NCBI GenBank assembly: GCA_036874045.1
Contig: CM072343.1
Span: 2,934,001 to 2,998,000, forward strand
Direction of reading: 5' to 3'
DNA: 64,000 bases
Origin: Cymodocea nodosa
Taxonomy: Eukaryota > Streptophyta > Magnoliopsida > Alismatales > Cymodoceaceae
Below the pieces are notes generated by a model, which saw only the letters and a list, made by a program, of their open reading frames with translations, searched no databases and was not told the origin of the DNA. A program made the translations under genes and the position numbers. Within the stretch, counting starts at the first letter, position 1, and the number at the start of each line of letters is the position of its first letter. Below are positions 12,871-24,270 of this stretch, in pieces.

Positions 12871-13357
12871 CTATTTTTGTTTGTTTCTGAATACAAAATG
12901 TAATGTTTGTATTACTTGTTTGATTTGATTGAACAATACATTTTTCTGTAAATGTCTTCAATTATTATTCTTGTTTATAGAAAGAATTGTTGTAATTATA
13001 TCTCTTATATGTATATATATATTCTCTATAATTATCTTTTTGATTAATGACAAAAAGGGGGAGAAATATTATACAAAGATGATTATGATCTTAATTGCAT
13101 ATATATATTATAAAAGGAGATGCTATTTAAATGGTTATTGTAATTTGACAGATGATAATTAGAAAACTGATACTTATATAATTATTGACATCTGAGAGTT
13201 TTAGTTCTGAGAGGTAAAATTTACACAAACAATAGAAATAAGCTTAAGTGAACTTAAGTCAACAAACAAGTTTGTTGAATTTAAAGTTAACCCAACGAAG
13301 GTGCTTTGTTGAGTTAAACATATTTCATAATTGATTTAATATGGTTTTGTCATCATC

Positions 13358-13371
13358 AAAAAGGGGGAGAT
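13358..13371 (+). other. Polypurine tract before the 3' LTR
   Basis: AAAAAGGGGGAGA directly precedes TGTTGAG of the 3' LTR. This is the plus-strand primer site. The same tract is next to the LTR at 49753-49766 on the minus strand. Confidence 0.9.
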
Positions 13372-14953
13372 TGTTGAGTATTTTTGTTTTGATGATGTGT
13401 GATGAATGAAAATAATCATATTTGCTCAAATACTATTGCTTGTGAAAAGAAATTAAAATCATCAATTAATACAGAAAAAGCTTACTGATATAAATACTTG
13501 TCTGTATTGGATCTGAAGTTAATAACTAGTCGTTTCGTTGCATTAATTTCTCATTTAGCTAAACGTTAAGTTAACGTGTGTTTTTATTGAAAAGCATGAT
13601 ATGTTTTAATGTTATATCTTCTGTATCATGAATAGTGCACGTTTAGACAACTCGTTAAGTTAGAGTTTTGTTTGTATAGAGGACACGTGAGAACTCGTTA
13701 AGTTAGAGGCTTAAAGGTTAAAATAGGTCATGTGATAACTTGTTAAGTTAGTGAGTAAAAGAAGAGACGAACTCGTTAAGTTAGTGTTATACACGTGGTG
13801 AAATTATATGTTACGAATGTTGTATTGTATCACGTGAGGTGCACATGTTTAACTCGATAAGTTAACATAACTAAACGCGTTGAGTTGCTATATTGAACAC
13901 TAAGGCAACGCATTAGGTTAGCGTTATAAACTTAAGTTGTTATTTTTGCACGTGGTAAAATTCCTATTATAAAAATATTTGTTTATTACTGATTCTTTGA
14001 GTTATCATAACACAACGGAGATGGTTCGTTGAGATAGCATAACACCACAGACTTAGTTCGTTGAGTTAGCTGTAGTACTTGTCACGTGAAATAGCACATG
14101 GTGAACTCGTTATGTTAGAAACGTTAAGTTATATATATATACTTGTGTTACTCGTTTAGTTAACATTAAAGTAACGACTTCTTATTACACTGATGAAAAA
14201 TTTTTGGACGAGAAAGTTTATTTTCAGGAAATTTTTTAGAGATCTAGGACTGATGATTAAAGAAAATTCAAAATATAAACATGGGTTAGAACGTGTGTGT
14301 TTCGATGAAGGAAAAAGAAAAGATGTGGAGAAGTGGAAAACTGGTAGTGGTTAAACGTGAAGGATATGCATGAAATGAAGATACAGTATAAAAGGCATAG
14401 AATTCTCGTTGATCAATTTATCCTTGCACATAAAACAAAAAATCTTTTCAAGGATCAAACCATCTCTGCACATCAAAAGAAAAATCTTTTTCAGGGATCA
14501 AAAACACCTCTTCGGGAAAAATCTCTCAAGTGGAAGAAAGTTCAGTGAAGCATAAAAAGGTAAGATTTTCGTCACTGAAGATTTGAAGTATCAGAAGAAA
14601 GCAAATTCGGTGAAGCATGAAAAGACAAGATATTCGTCACTGAAGAATTGCTGAAGAAGAAAAAGAAGAAGAAGAAAGATCTCAAACAGGGAGAAAAGTT
14701 TTAAATTCCGTAAATTAGTTTTCTCTGTTTGTAGTTATGAAATTGTTTAGATGATACATGATATCGAAATATAATTGCATCTACAATTTCTGAGGAGAAT
14801 TGAATTGTATATTGTAATTGAAACCTTGAATAAAAATGATTTTATGAAAACAATGTCTCAACTTGTTTTTGAGTTTTAAAGTTTCAATTATATTTCAGAA
14901 AATATTAAAAATACACAATTCACTCCCCTCTTGTGTAGCCATACGATCCTACA
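13372..14953 (+). repeat. 3' LTR of nested copia element (family A)
   Basis: 1,582 bp, TGTTGAG...CCTACA, nearly identical to 3922-5504, with the same G-box cluster and TATAAAAG at 14387-14394. Differences from the 5' LTR are scattered and mostly transitions. Confidence 0.95.
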
Positions 14954-14958
14954 AAATT
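14954..14958. repeat. Target-site duplication AAATT, right copy
   Basis: Second copy of the 5-bp duplication made when the copia element inserted into the gypsy integrase gene. Confidence 0.95.
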
Positions 14959-16028
14959 AGTGTTTAGAGCTTTTAATGCCCAATAAGCTTTATGTTCTAT
15001 TTTAGCAGGTAAATGACAACTTTTTCCATATACTAGCCTAAAAGGTGACATACCTAAGCTTGTTTTATAAGCAATTCTATAAGCCCAAAGTGCATCTACC
15101 AATCTATTAGCCCAATCTGTTCTAGTAGGATTAACTACTTTTTCTAAGATTAACTTAATTTGTTTGTTTGCACTTTCTACTTGTCCACTTGTTTGCGGAT
15201 GATATGATGTTGCAATTTTGTGGTTTACTCCATATTTGTTCATTAAGGCTTCAAAACATCTATTACAGAAATGAGTTCCTCTATCACTGATAATAGCTTT
15301 AGGTATTCCAAATCTAGCAAATATATTTGTTCTTATAAATTGTATTACCACTTTGTTATCATTAGTTTTTGTAGGAATAGCTTCTATCCATTTAGATACA
15401 TAATCCACCCCCAACAATATGTAATTAAATTGATTAGACATAGGAAATGGACCCATAAAATCTATTCCCCACACATCAAAGATTTCAACCTCAACAATAG
15501 GATTAAGAGGCATCATATTCCTCTTTGATATTCTTCCTATTTGTTGACATCTTAAACAACTTAAGCAATATTTATGAGCATCTATGAATAGTGTTGGCCA
15601 ATAAAACCCACATTGTAGAATTTTTGTAGTAGTTTTCCCTGAACCAAAATGCCCTCCACAAGCTTGGTCATGACAGAAAGATAATATGCTCGGATATTCA
15701 GTTTCTAGAATACACCTCCTTAAAACCAGATCAGGACATTTTTTAAATAAGTATGGGTCTTCCCAATAGTAATATTTTACTCTTGAGAAAAACAATTTCT
15801 TATCTTGTCTATTCCAATCCTTAGGTGTTAAACCAGTAACTAAATAATTAACTATGTCTGCATACCAAGGTATTGTGTTGATGGTCATTAATTGTTCATC
15901 TGGAAAATTATCCTTAATTTCAATATTTGATTTTTCTATTTGTAATCTTGATAAATGATTTGCTACTACATTGTCACAACCTTTTTTATCTTTAATTTCT
16001 AGATCAAATTCTTGCAATAATAATACCC
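14959..16028 (-). pseudogene. Integrase of gypsy copy A (main part)
   Basis: Catalyses strand transfer of element DNA. The HHCC zinc module is visible as HDQACGGHFGSG and CLSCLRC. The catalytic DDE triad lies in [15 protein letters not shown] and [11 protein letters not shown]. The frame is intact from 16017 down to the copia insertion, where the apparent last residues (from 14953 on) are LTR sequence. The upstream link to RNase H is broken by TGA at about 16028, where copy D has CGA. Confidence 0.85.
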
Positions 16029-17033
16029 ATCAGATCAATCTAGGCTTAGTCTCTTTTTTCTTTATTAGATGTTTTAAAGCTGAATGATCTGTGTATACTA
16101 TTACTTTAGCTCCAATCAGATATGATCTAAACTTTTCTAAAGCAAACACAACAGCTAATAATTCTTTTTCAGTAGTTGTGTAATTAACTTGAGCATCATT
16201 TAAGGTTTTGCTTGCATAATGAATCACTTTAGGAGATTTTTTTATTTTCTGTCCTAACACTACTCCTATAGGAAAATCAGAAGCATCGCACATTAATTCA
16301 AATGGATAGTTCCAATCAGGTGCTTGAATTATAGGAGTTGCAATTAAGCTAGTCTTAAGTCTGAAAAATGCTTCCTTACAATTTTTATCAAAGTTAAATG
16401 AAACATCTTTTAATAGATTAGTTAAAGGTCTAGCTATCTTGCTAAAGTCTTTAATAAATCTTCTATAAAAACCAGCATGTCCTAAAAATGATCTAATATC
16501 TTTTACTGATTTAGTTCTGGTAGATTAGAAATTACTTCTATTTTAGCTTTATCTACTTCCAACCCTTTCTTAGAAACAACATGCCCTAAGACTATTCCTT
16601 GTTTAACCATGAAGTGACATTTTTCCCAATTTAAAACCAGATTTTTTTCCACACAGTGTTTTAATATTAAGTCTAAATTTTTCAAACAGACTTCATATGA
16701 GTTGCCATATACAGTAAAATCATCCATAAATATTTCTAAAAAATCTTCAGTCATTCCAGTAAATATGCCCTGCATACACCTTTGAAAGGTAGCTAGCACA
16801 TTGCATAATCCGAATGACATTCTCTTAAAAGCATAAGTTCCATTAGGACAGGTGAAAGTTGTTTTTTCTTGATCCTCTAATTCTATTGGAATTTGATTAT
16901 AACCTGAATACCCGTCTAGGAAACAAAAATATTCTTGCCCTGCTAATCTTTCTAGCATTTGATCTATAAAAGGTAAGGGAAAATGATCTTTCCTAGTCAC
17001 AGCATTCAGCTTTCTATAGTCTATACATACTCT
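16029..17033 (-). pseudogene. Reverse transcriptase and RNase H of gypsy copy A
   Basis: RT palm motifs are visible in order: FCFLDGYSGYNQIP, TFTCPNGTYAFKRMSFGLCN and the catalytic FMDDFTVYG. RNase H follows with [10 protein letters not shown], the [10 protein letters not shown] segment and [11 protein letters not shown] single-base loss near 16510 (copy D has an extra G) shifts the frame between RT and RNase H, and a TGA near 17031, where copy D has TGG, cuts RT at its N-terminus. Confidence 0.85.
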
Positions 17034-18595
17034 TCAGCCTAATTGAATTCTAGTAGGTATCAAGTCTTGACTTTCATTCCTAATAACTGTTAATCCTGAT
17101 TTCTTGGGAACTACATGGATTGGACTAATCCACGAGCTATCAGAAATCGGATAAATTATGTCATTATCTAACCATTTCACTATTTCCTTCCTGACTACTT
17201 CTTTAAGGTTTGGATTTAATCTCCTCTCAGGAATTCTAATAGGTTTAGCATTTTCTTCTAAATATATGTGGTGACAGCATAAAGTTGAACTTAACCCTTT
17301 TATATCAGTCATAGTCCATCCTATTGCTTCTTTATAACTTTTTACTACATCTTTTAATTTAGCTATTTGATCGTCTTTTAAATCTGAAGCAATAATGATT
17401 GGACAGGTTCGTTTATCTTCCAGAAATATATAGGTTAATTCTGGAGGTAAAGGTTTTAATTCTAAATATTGCCCATCAGAAGCTAGAGCTCCTAATTGAA
17501 CATCATCATATTCTAAATGAGTTTCTTCCAGATCTCCTTCTATATTTATGCTTTCACTTTCTTCTAAAATTTCAGAATTGATTTGCCTATTTAATTCTTC
17601 TTGAATCACATCATCTAACATATCTCCTTCATCCTCTAAAAAGTCTATGGTATGTAAGGACATTTCTAACTTCTCAAACCTTTCTAGTTTGAAAATATTT
17701 AATTGAGTATCCTCATTACCATATGCTAATTTCATTACTCAAGTTTGACAATTTATAACAGCCCCTGATGTTGCTAAAAATAGCCTTCCCAAAATTAAAG
17801 ATGTATCACTATTTTTATGCTTAATTTGTTGGGAATCCAGAATTACAATATCAATAGGATATATAAAATTTTTGATTTTAATTAAGACATCCTCTATTTT
17901 TCCTCTAGGGTATCTTATACTTCTATCAGCTAATTGAATAACCGTACTAGTAGGAGTTAAGCCTTCTAATCCTATGGATGCAAATATATCACTAGGCATA
18001 ACATTTATACCTGCACCTAAGTCTATTAAGGTTCTTTCTAGTATGATATTTTCTATGGTGCATGATATAACAGGGATTCCAGGATCAGATAACTTTTTAG
18101 GAATTTGTGGCAGAAATAGGGAACTACTTTGCTCAGTTATAAAGACCTTTCTAAGAACTTTTCGCTCTCTTTTCTTAATACACCAATCCTTTAGAAATTT
18201 AGCATAAGGTGGCATTTTCTGCAATAGATCTAACAAAGGAATGTTAACTTGTACTTTTTCAAAAATTTCTCTGATTTTTTCTTGTTTTTCAGGTATTGTT
18301 TGTTGTAATCTTTCAGGATAGGGTGCTAAAGATTTTGATTTCAAAGATTCTTTTTCTTTCAGTTGATTTGTTTGATCATTTTTAGCTTCATTAGCAGATT
18401 CAGATTGTTCTTTAGTGATTTCTAGATTTTCAGCAATTACATTTTCATTATCATTTTGATTTTTACTCTTATCCACCTTCATATCATTTTCATTTTGAGT
18501 TCTTGGTGGTATATCAGTTCCAGATCTTAATGTTACACATATATCTTCTAGATTTTCATTACTCTTATATATCTCTATCGTATATCTGTTGTCTG
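17034..18595 (-). pseudogene. Gag end, aspartic protease and RT N-terminus of gypsy copy A
   Basis: At the 5' end (about 18530) the sequence reads VTLRSGT, a conserved end-of-gag signature of Athila-like elements. A charged linker and PYPERLQQT follow, then the protease DLGAGINVMPSDIFASIGLE (normally DLGAS) with ILGRLFLATSGAVI further on. After a stop at about 17738 the frame continues through the acidic linker and the start of RT (HHIYLEENAKPIRIPERRLNP). Gag proper is missing because a foreign LTR fragment begins at about 18595. Confidence 0.82.
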
Positions 18596-19712
18596 TATTT
18601 TGAATATATACTTGATATGTACAACGATCATATTTTCCTCCGACGAATGTATTCTACTGTACTTGATTAGGATCAAGTCCCAATACGGCAAGTGATCGTT
18701 AAGAAAAACGTTTCAAGTCAACTTACCGATTTTCCTGTTCTTTCGGATAGTTAGCTAAGCAACTCTCCAAAGAGTATCTGTAACTCACCGAAAGATCACT
18801 TAACCTTTAAATGTGAGCTGCCATCCAATCGAATACTTATAACTGTAACTCACCGAAATGCTTCAGGATTTCGGATAGTTATTTTTCTAACTCTCCGAAA
18901 ACTTATTGGAGCCACTGTTTGGAATTCTGCACGTGGGAAATTTAATGACTTAAGTTTCGGATAGTTAAACTGTAACTCACCGAAACTCTTTTGAAATTTC
19001 GGATAGTTATCTTTCTAACTCTCCGAAAACCCATTTGAGCATCTGTCTGGATTTCTACACGTGGGAAATTCATTGACTTATGTTTTGGATAGTTAAACTG
19101 TAACTTACCGAAACTCTCTTTGAAATTTCGGATAGTTATCTAACTCTTCGATTTTTCCATTTAAACTTTCAACTACCGGCTTCTCCATTTTGCACGTGCG
19201 TAATAAAATGACTTAAGTTCCGGAAAGTTATGCTTGTAACTTACCGAAAAACTCGAATAGTTATCTAACTCTCCGACAAGTCTTTTAAGCTTCCATTCTG
19301 TATTTCTACACGTGGTTTATTGAATGACTTAACTTTCGGATAGTTATACCTGTAACTCTCCGAAAAGTCCTTTAAGCTTCTGGATAGTTATCTCCTTAAC
19401 TATCCAATCATTCAATCCCTTTAACTGTTTGATTAAATAACTCTCCGAAGACTTTGTAAAATCAGATAGTTATTCTTTTAACTATCCGATAGCATTGCTG
19501 CTGCTTTAAGCTTGCTCTTCGGATACTTAGACCTGTAACTGTCCGATTTTGCTGAATCTTCTTGATCTGTTCATCTGGAACCTTCTTGATCTTTTCATCT
19601 GCTTGGAAATAGTTCTAACAGCCTTCTGATCTAAAGCAGTAAGACTTAACTATGAAATACAATATGTTTCCTCACATAGGTTTTGCATTATCAAAATACT
19701 CGGGTACTAACA
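18596..19712 (-). repeat. Truncated LTR of second SIRE-like copia family (family B)
   Basis: Homologous to the right two thirds of the complete solo LTR at 52429-54167, ending in the same way (GCATTATCAAAATACT, then ...CTAACA). Its left end is lost and no target duplication is visible. It is full of short inverted repeats of the type TTCGGATAGTTA...TAACTCTCCGAA and of CACGTG-containing segments. It separates gypsy copy A from copy B and cuts both. Confidence 0.75.
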
Positions 19713-20387
19713 TTTAGTTGCTGTTTGATACTGTTCAACTTTTATTTTGTATTGGGCCCTTATCCTTTCTTCAACCCTTTTTTTCTTAATGGCATCATAT
19801 AAAATATGTGCCTTAGCTGTAGCTATCTCTTGAGTATCACCTTGGTCCCTTGTTGTCTTGACCAAGCTAGTAAATTCTTTCTCTTCTTCTTCAGTTCTTG
19901 GCCAAGCAAATGCAACTTGTGGCAATGGCTCTATTGGCTGAACTAGAGGTCTTGACTGCTGTTCCTCAGGAACAGGTCTTTCAACAGTTGGTTCCTCCTG
20001 TTCTCTTGCTCATTGCTGCTCCCATATTGCCCATCTTGCATGACCAGCAATGCGTTTCTTAAACCACAATCTGGTTTTACGTTGAATTAACTCTAGGGCT
20101 ACTTTATTGTTTGGCTGGATCTTTCTTTCTTTACTTACTGCAATTTCAGTTGCCACTCTAATTCGTGTCTCCATTATCTGTGGTATCTGTATTTCTAACT
20201 CAACCAAAACTTTCCTCAAGTTAAAGAGTTCTGATTCTACCTTTTGTAGCTCTTTTTCTCTTGTTGTATTTCGGATCTTTTGCCGTGTGTGCCATTCTTC
20301 AGATTCCTTCAGAAACTGTGCGGTGTCCACTGCCTCTTCCCAGAATTCAGGCGTCATCTTCCTTATCATGGAGTTACACAACAGCAC
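19713..20387 (-). pseudogene. Env-position ORF of gypsy copy B, N-terminal part only
   Basis: Same protein as 761-2950. The start region (MIRKMTPEFWEEAVDTAQF) and the basic N-terminal half are readable from 20387 to 20010. The WPRTEEEEKEF section is open at 19925-19713. The rest is cut off by the family-B LTR at 19712. Confidence 0.75.
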
Positions 20388-20895
20388 AGAATCGCTCTGA
20401 TTTCTACTGTTCTAGATTCTAAATGATTTGCCGGATAATGCCCCCAAAACCCTAGGATTTAGTTTAAATAAGCCCTAAGTTTAGGCAGGTAATCAAGTCA
20501 TTTCCCGAACCAACTATTATTATTTTATCTGCAGTCTTAGCTATAGTACTCCGTTGAGTTACAGTTAACTCAATGGAATAAACTCATTGACTAACTCAAG
20601 ACTCAATGGAGTAAGCTCGTTGAGTTAAGCATAACTCAACAAACTCCTCATACAAACAGATATAATAATAAAAATACTACAGATAATAGTTTTTTTTTTT
20701 TTTTTTTTTTTTTTTCTGATTGAACCGATACTATGTTTCGGTAAAACCAACATGTTTCTGAAAATTAATATACATATTTTTTATGTTTCGGTGATATCGA
20801 TGGATCCAATCGGTTGAACCGCAACGATTTTTATATTTCATATTTTTTTAATGTTTTTTTTTAATTTTTTTAAAAACATAAAATTGATTTCTTAC
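20388..20895 (-). other. Spacer between integrase and env-position ORF, copy B
   Basis: Non-coding, equivalent to 2951-3528. It contains a run of about 28 T at 20691-20716, GTTGAGTTA palindromes at 20550-20640, and CCGATACTATGTTTCGG repeats. Confidence 0.6.
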
Positions 20896-21700
20896 TAAGT
20901 AAAGCTCAAGTAGTCCTTTACTCTAACTTCTTCTATAATTCCAAAGGAACTTTTTGGTGTTTTCAGAATAAGTTTCAGTCTTTGTCTATTTACTTTAAAT
21001 ATATTCTGATTTGTAGGATTTTTCAATTTCAATAGCTCCATAAGGATAATATTTCAAACTATGTAAGGTCCTGCCCATCTAGATTTTAATTTTCCCAAAT
21101 GGTTATGGAGTTTAGCCATATAAAGATATACTTCTTGTCCTATTTCAAAGCTTTTTGGAATAATTTTTCTATCATGCTAGAATTTCATTTTTTCTTTTTC
21201 TCTTACAGTCTTCGAATAAGCTTCATTTCTAAATTCTTCTAATTCAATTAATTGCATTTTTCTATTTTTAGTAGTTTGATTTAAATTAGTGTTCAGAGTT
21301 TTTAATGCCCAATAAGCTTTATGTTCTATTTCAGCAGGTAAATGACAACTTTTTCCATATACTACCCTAAAAGGTGACATACCTAAGCTCGTTTTATAAG
21401 CAGTTTTATAAGCCCAAAGTGCATCTATCAATCTATTAGCCCAATCTGTTCTAGTAGGATTTACTACTTTTTCTAAGATTAATTTAATTTGTTTGTTTGC
21501 ACTTTCTACTTGTCCACTTGTTTGCAGATGATATGATGTTGCAATTTTGTGGTTTACTCCATATTTCTTCATTAAAGCTTCAAAACTTCTATTACAGAAA
21601 TGAGTTCCTCTATCACTGATAATAACCTTAGGTATTCCAAATCTACCAAATATATTTGTTCTTATAAATTGTATTACCACTTTGTTGTCATTAGTTTTTG
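20896..21700 (-). pseudogene. Integrase fragment of gypsy copy B
   Basis: The catalytic core from VVIQFIRTN (second Asp in SDRGTHF, Glu in [11 protein letters not shown]) to the C-terminus, with one stop near 21177. At 21700 the coding sequence jumps straight to the primer-binding site, so gag, protease, RT, RNase H and the first half of integrase have been deleted. It serves as the uninterrupted reference for the copia insertion point in copy A. Confidence 0.8.
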
Positions 21701-21701
21701 T

Positions 21702-21722
21702 CGATCCCCGGCAATGGCGTCA
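21702..21722 (-). other. Primer-binding site, tRNA-Asp type (copy B)
   Basis: On the minus strand the sequence is TGACGCCATTGCCGGGGATC, one base off TGGCGCC in the first bases. It resembles the 3' end complement of plant tRNA-Asp, the usual primer for Athila/Tat elements. Confidence 0.75.
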
Positions 21723-23819
21723 TAAAACTTGTTTGTGTTTTCGCAATACTACACCAGAAAAACTTGGATTTGTTACTTCTATTTTTACTTAGTTAATTTA
21801 TCTTTATGCCTATTCTTTCTTTTAGAAGTAAACAAACAACCTTTAATACAATTTAGATATTAATTCCAATTTGTACTTTAACTACAAGTGCATAGTGTCT
21901 ATTGTATCAGTGTGCAAGTACAGGTCGATCCCACAAGGAATTACTGAAGAACTTGAGAACTGTTTGTTTGTTAATAATCAAATTTATATATTCAATAAGC
22001 TCTCTATTGAATTACAGTTAACTCAACGGACAAAGTTCGTTGAGTTATGGCTAACTCAACGGATTAACCTCGTGGACTTAAGTTAACTCCACGAGCCTAT
22101 CTTTTCTTTTTAATACTGCTATTTATAGAGGAATTCGACCAACCATTGGACGATTCCATAGATTGTAAATAACATCAATTAAGCTCTTTAATATTAGTTA
22201 ACATTGGATTTATCATTAAGCAATACTAACATTTAGATAATTCAAATAGTAACCATTAAAATCTTTAAGTCTTTTGAACGAACCAATTTCAGTAAATTGT
22301 AAAACTAAAACAACATAAAACAATCACAACACTAACAAAGATAACATTAATCACGATACAACATAAACAATACAACACTCAAATACAACATACAAACATA
22401 GATAAATTATTTTTGGTATTTTTGTTTTAATCTGAACATGGAAATGGGCGAAAGGTGAAATGTAAAGTAAACTCAATCGACAGTAAATACTTTCGACACT
22501 ACTTCTAACGCGATTACACCACTGAAAATTAAACCACTTACAATCCTATCTCTTCTCCCTATAGAATCGTGAGTCCAGAATTGCAAGATGATCTCTTCAG
22601 CATATAGGCATCAACCCGAAGCCAAGGCTAAAAGCTTTACGATCTCCTGAGATATGAGTCGACGCTTGGTGAAAATGGCTTCCCTTCCCACTATGCGATC
22701 ACTCCTCACAGTGGTTGTCAAGCACTGTGTTTGGCTCGGAATCGACTCGACATCAAGAAAGTATTCTCACAGACCTCTAATGGTTGGTGATTGTGGTGGT
22801 GGTAACGATGGTTGGTGTGGTACTTTGGAGAATTACCGATACTGCCTACAGAAAGCTCGGTGCTCCTCCTCTGTACACACTGCCCGTCCATCGATCACAC
22901 ACCCTTCTTCTTTTTTCTTCTTTTCTTTTATATTTCTTCAGTAGTAACTGCTTCTGCTTGAATGGTCGGTTGGATTTCCTTCATTCATACCAGTGGCGAT
23001 GATTTCTTTCCCTGCGGGATACGTGCAAACATGGTTTTTCTCTTCCAACTGTCTGTTCCTACAACCACTACAGTGGCATATTAGAAAATACATAGTTCGT
23101 GGAGTAACAGATAACTCAACGGACTTTCTTCGTTGATTTAACTATAAAACACGTGCATAAATTTAACTATCCGATGCTCAGGTGCATTTCGGATACATAT
23201 AAACTTAACTATCCGATGCTTAGATGCATTTCGAATAGTTACAGATAACTCACCAATATATAACTTAAGTAAAGCTACCAGATCTCGACACGTGTCAGTA
23301 GCAGTTTAATCATAAAATAAACATTTCGAAGAGTTACAAAGCTAACTATCCGATGCTCAGATGCATTTCAGATAGTTAGAGATAACTCACCGAAAATCCA
23401 CTTAAGTCACTTTCCCAGAACATCACATGTGTCCACAGCTATTTTATAACTCACCAAAAGTTCACTTAAGTCATGCATTATGGTTTCGACACGTGTACTT
23501 CAGGAAATAATAAAATATTCTTTTAAAACATAACTATTCGGCAATTTAAACATAACTATCTAATACATGTTCGGTCTATTAAACATAACTGTTCAAAATA
23601 TTAGAAAATTCGGATACTTAAGAATTTCATAGCCTGCAACTTACCGACAGTTCAGAAATGTACTAAATTAACATTAATTCCCCAAAATTAAGCAGATTCT
23701 TCAATTAAAGCATATAACAGTGCAATTATAACATAATGGCTTAATTCTCATATGATAAGCTAAATATTATGTAATTAACCATCATTTAATCGTTAATAAT
23801 ATGCACTTTTTCATTCTAA
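21723..23819 (-). repeat. LTR region of gypsy copy B
   Basis: Directly beyond the primer site, so it must contain the 5' LTR in minus orientation. Close to the primer side is a conserved segment (TGCAAGTGCATAG...GGTCGATCCCACAAGGAAT, about 21888-21940) also found at 32660, 44610 and, inverted, at 52210. The middle (22480-22960) is a GC-richer stretch with a TATA-free leader look. The part 22840-23160 recurs at 51394-51770. The outer end is not clear; homology to copies C and D starts at 23820. The two overlapping short ORFs at 22654-23002 have no recognisable product. Confidence 0.6.
23158..23480. repeat. Imperfect short repeats of ACTATCCGATGC / GCATTTCGGATAGTT
   Basis: At least three degenerate units of about 60-180 bp contain AACTATCCGATGCTCAG and GCATTTCGGATAGTTA-like segments, with CACGTG between them. 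They resemble the inverted repeats of the family-B LTR. Confidence 0.55.
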
Positions 23820-24270
23820 ACAGCATGAATATTGTTTCATTGACTGAGCACCTAACTCAACGAACTTAATTTGTTTAGTTACTAAATAACTCCATGAACT
23901 GAGTTTGAATGTAAATTCAGGATAAGTAATCAATTACATACCTTGTTCTTTTGTATCTCCTTCAATATCGTCTGACTTTTGATTCTAAAAAACTTTTCAT
24001 TGACACATAAAAGCATAATCTATAACAAAATAACAACTTAACACAAAATATAAATTGTTAAATCTGTGTCTTGTGTGGAACCCAAGCTCCTATACCTTTG
24101 GTGGCCCACAAGCAAGCCAATTGGTTTCCTAGAATAGATACCAACAAACTTGATTCATATTTTATTTTATTTTTCTTTTTATAAAATAAAATAAAAACTA
24201 ACAAATTTTTCTTTTTTTTTCTAAAAATAAATGCAGATTACACACAACATAAAAAGTACAAAATCACAAT
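23820..24270 (-). other. Conserved non-coding tail after F-box-like ORF, copy C
   Basis: Closely matches 33620-34028 in copy D. In minus order it holds a short conserved stretch that could encode NQKSDDIEGDTKEQ, followed by a GTATGT that looks like a splice donor (23941-23936). A conserved block near 24061-24150 (CTTGTGTGGAACCCAAGCTC) has no known role. Confidence 0.5.

Larger units (their letters stand above)
3922..14953 (+). mobile_element. SIRE/Maximus-like Ty1/copia element, family A, complete but internally deleted
   Basis: An 11,032-bp element with TG...CA LTRs, a primer site matching initiator methionine tRNA, gag with a CCHC knuckle, a protease motif, the C-terminal RT/RNase H region, a long 3' ORF, a polypurine tract and a second LTR, flanked by AAATT. 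Long LTRs and a 3' ORF downstream of pol are typical of SIRE/Maximus copia elements. Integrase and most of RT are missing by a deletion near 8228, so it cannot move alone. By eye I count roughly 40-50 differences between its two LTRs (about 3%), so it is a fairly recent insertion. Confidence 0.93.
1..18600 (-). mobile_element. Athila-like Ty3/gypsy retrotransposon copy A, split by a copia insertion
   Basis: Reading on the minus strand: the end of gag and protease near 18560, RT, RNase H and integrase down to 14959, then (after the nested copia at 3922-14953) the end of integrase to 3529 and the env-position ORF to 761. The DLGAGINVMP protease motif, the FMDD RT motif, the domain order RT-RNase H-integrase and the 3' ORF fit the Athila/Tat branch of Ty3/gypsy. 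The 5' end is cut at about 18595, where a foreign LTR fragment begins, so gag, primer site and 5' LTR are missing. The 3' LTR would lie left of the window. Confidence 0.8.

Noticed and set aside
13358..13400. Possible second element starting next to the polypurine tract
   Set aside because: The LTR there matches the 5' LTR and target duplications bracket 3922-14953, so it is simply the 3' LTR.
22654..23002. Plus-strand ORFs with Ser/Leu-rich translation in the gypsy LTR region
   Set aside because: They overlap in different frames, lie inside LTR sequence and break in the homologous stretch at 51394-51770.
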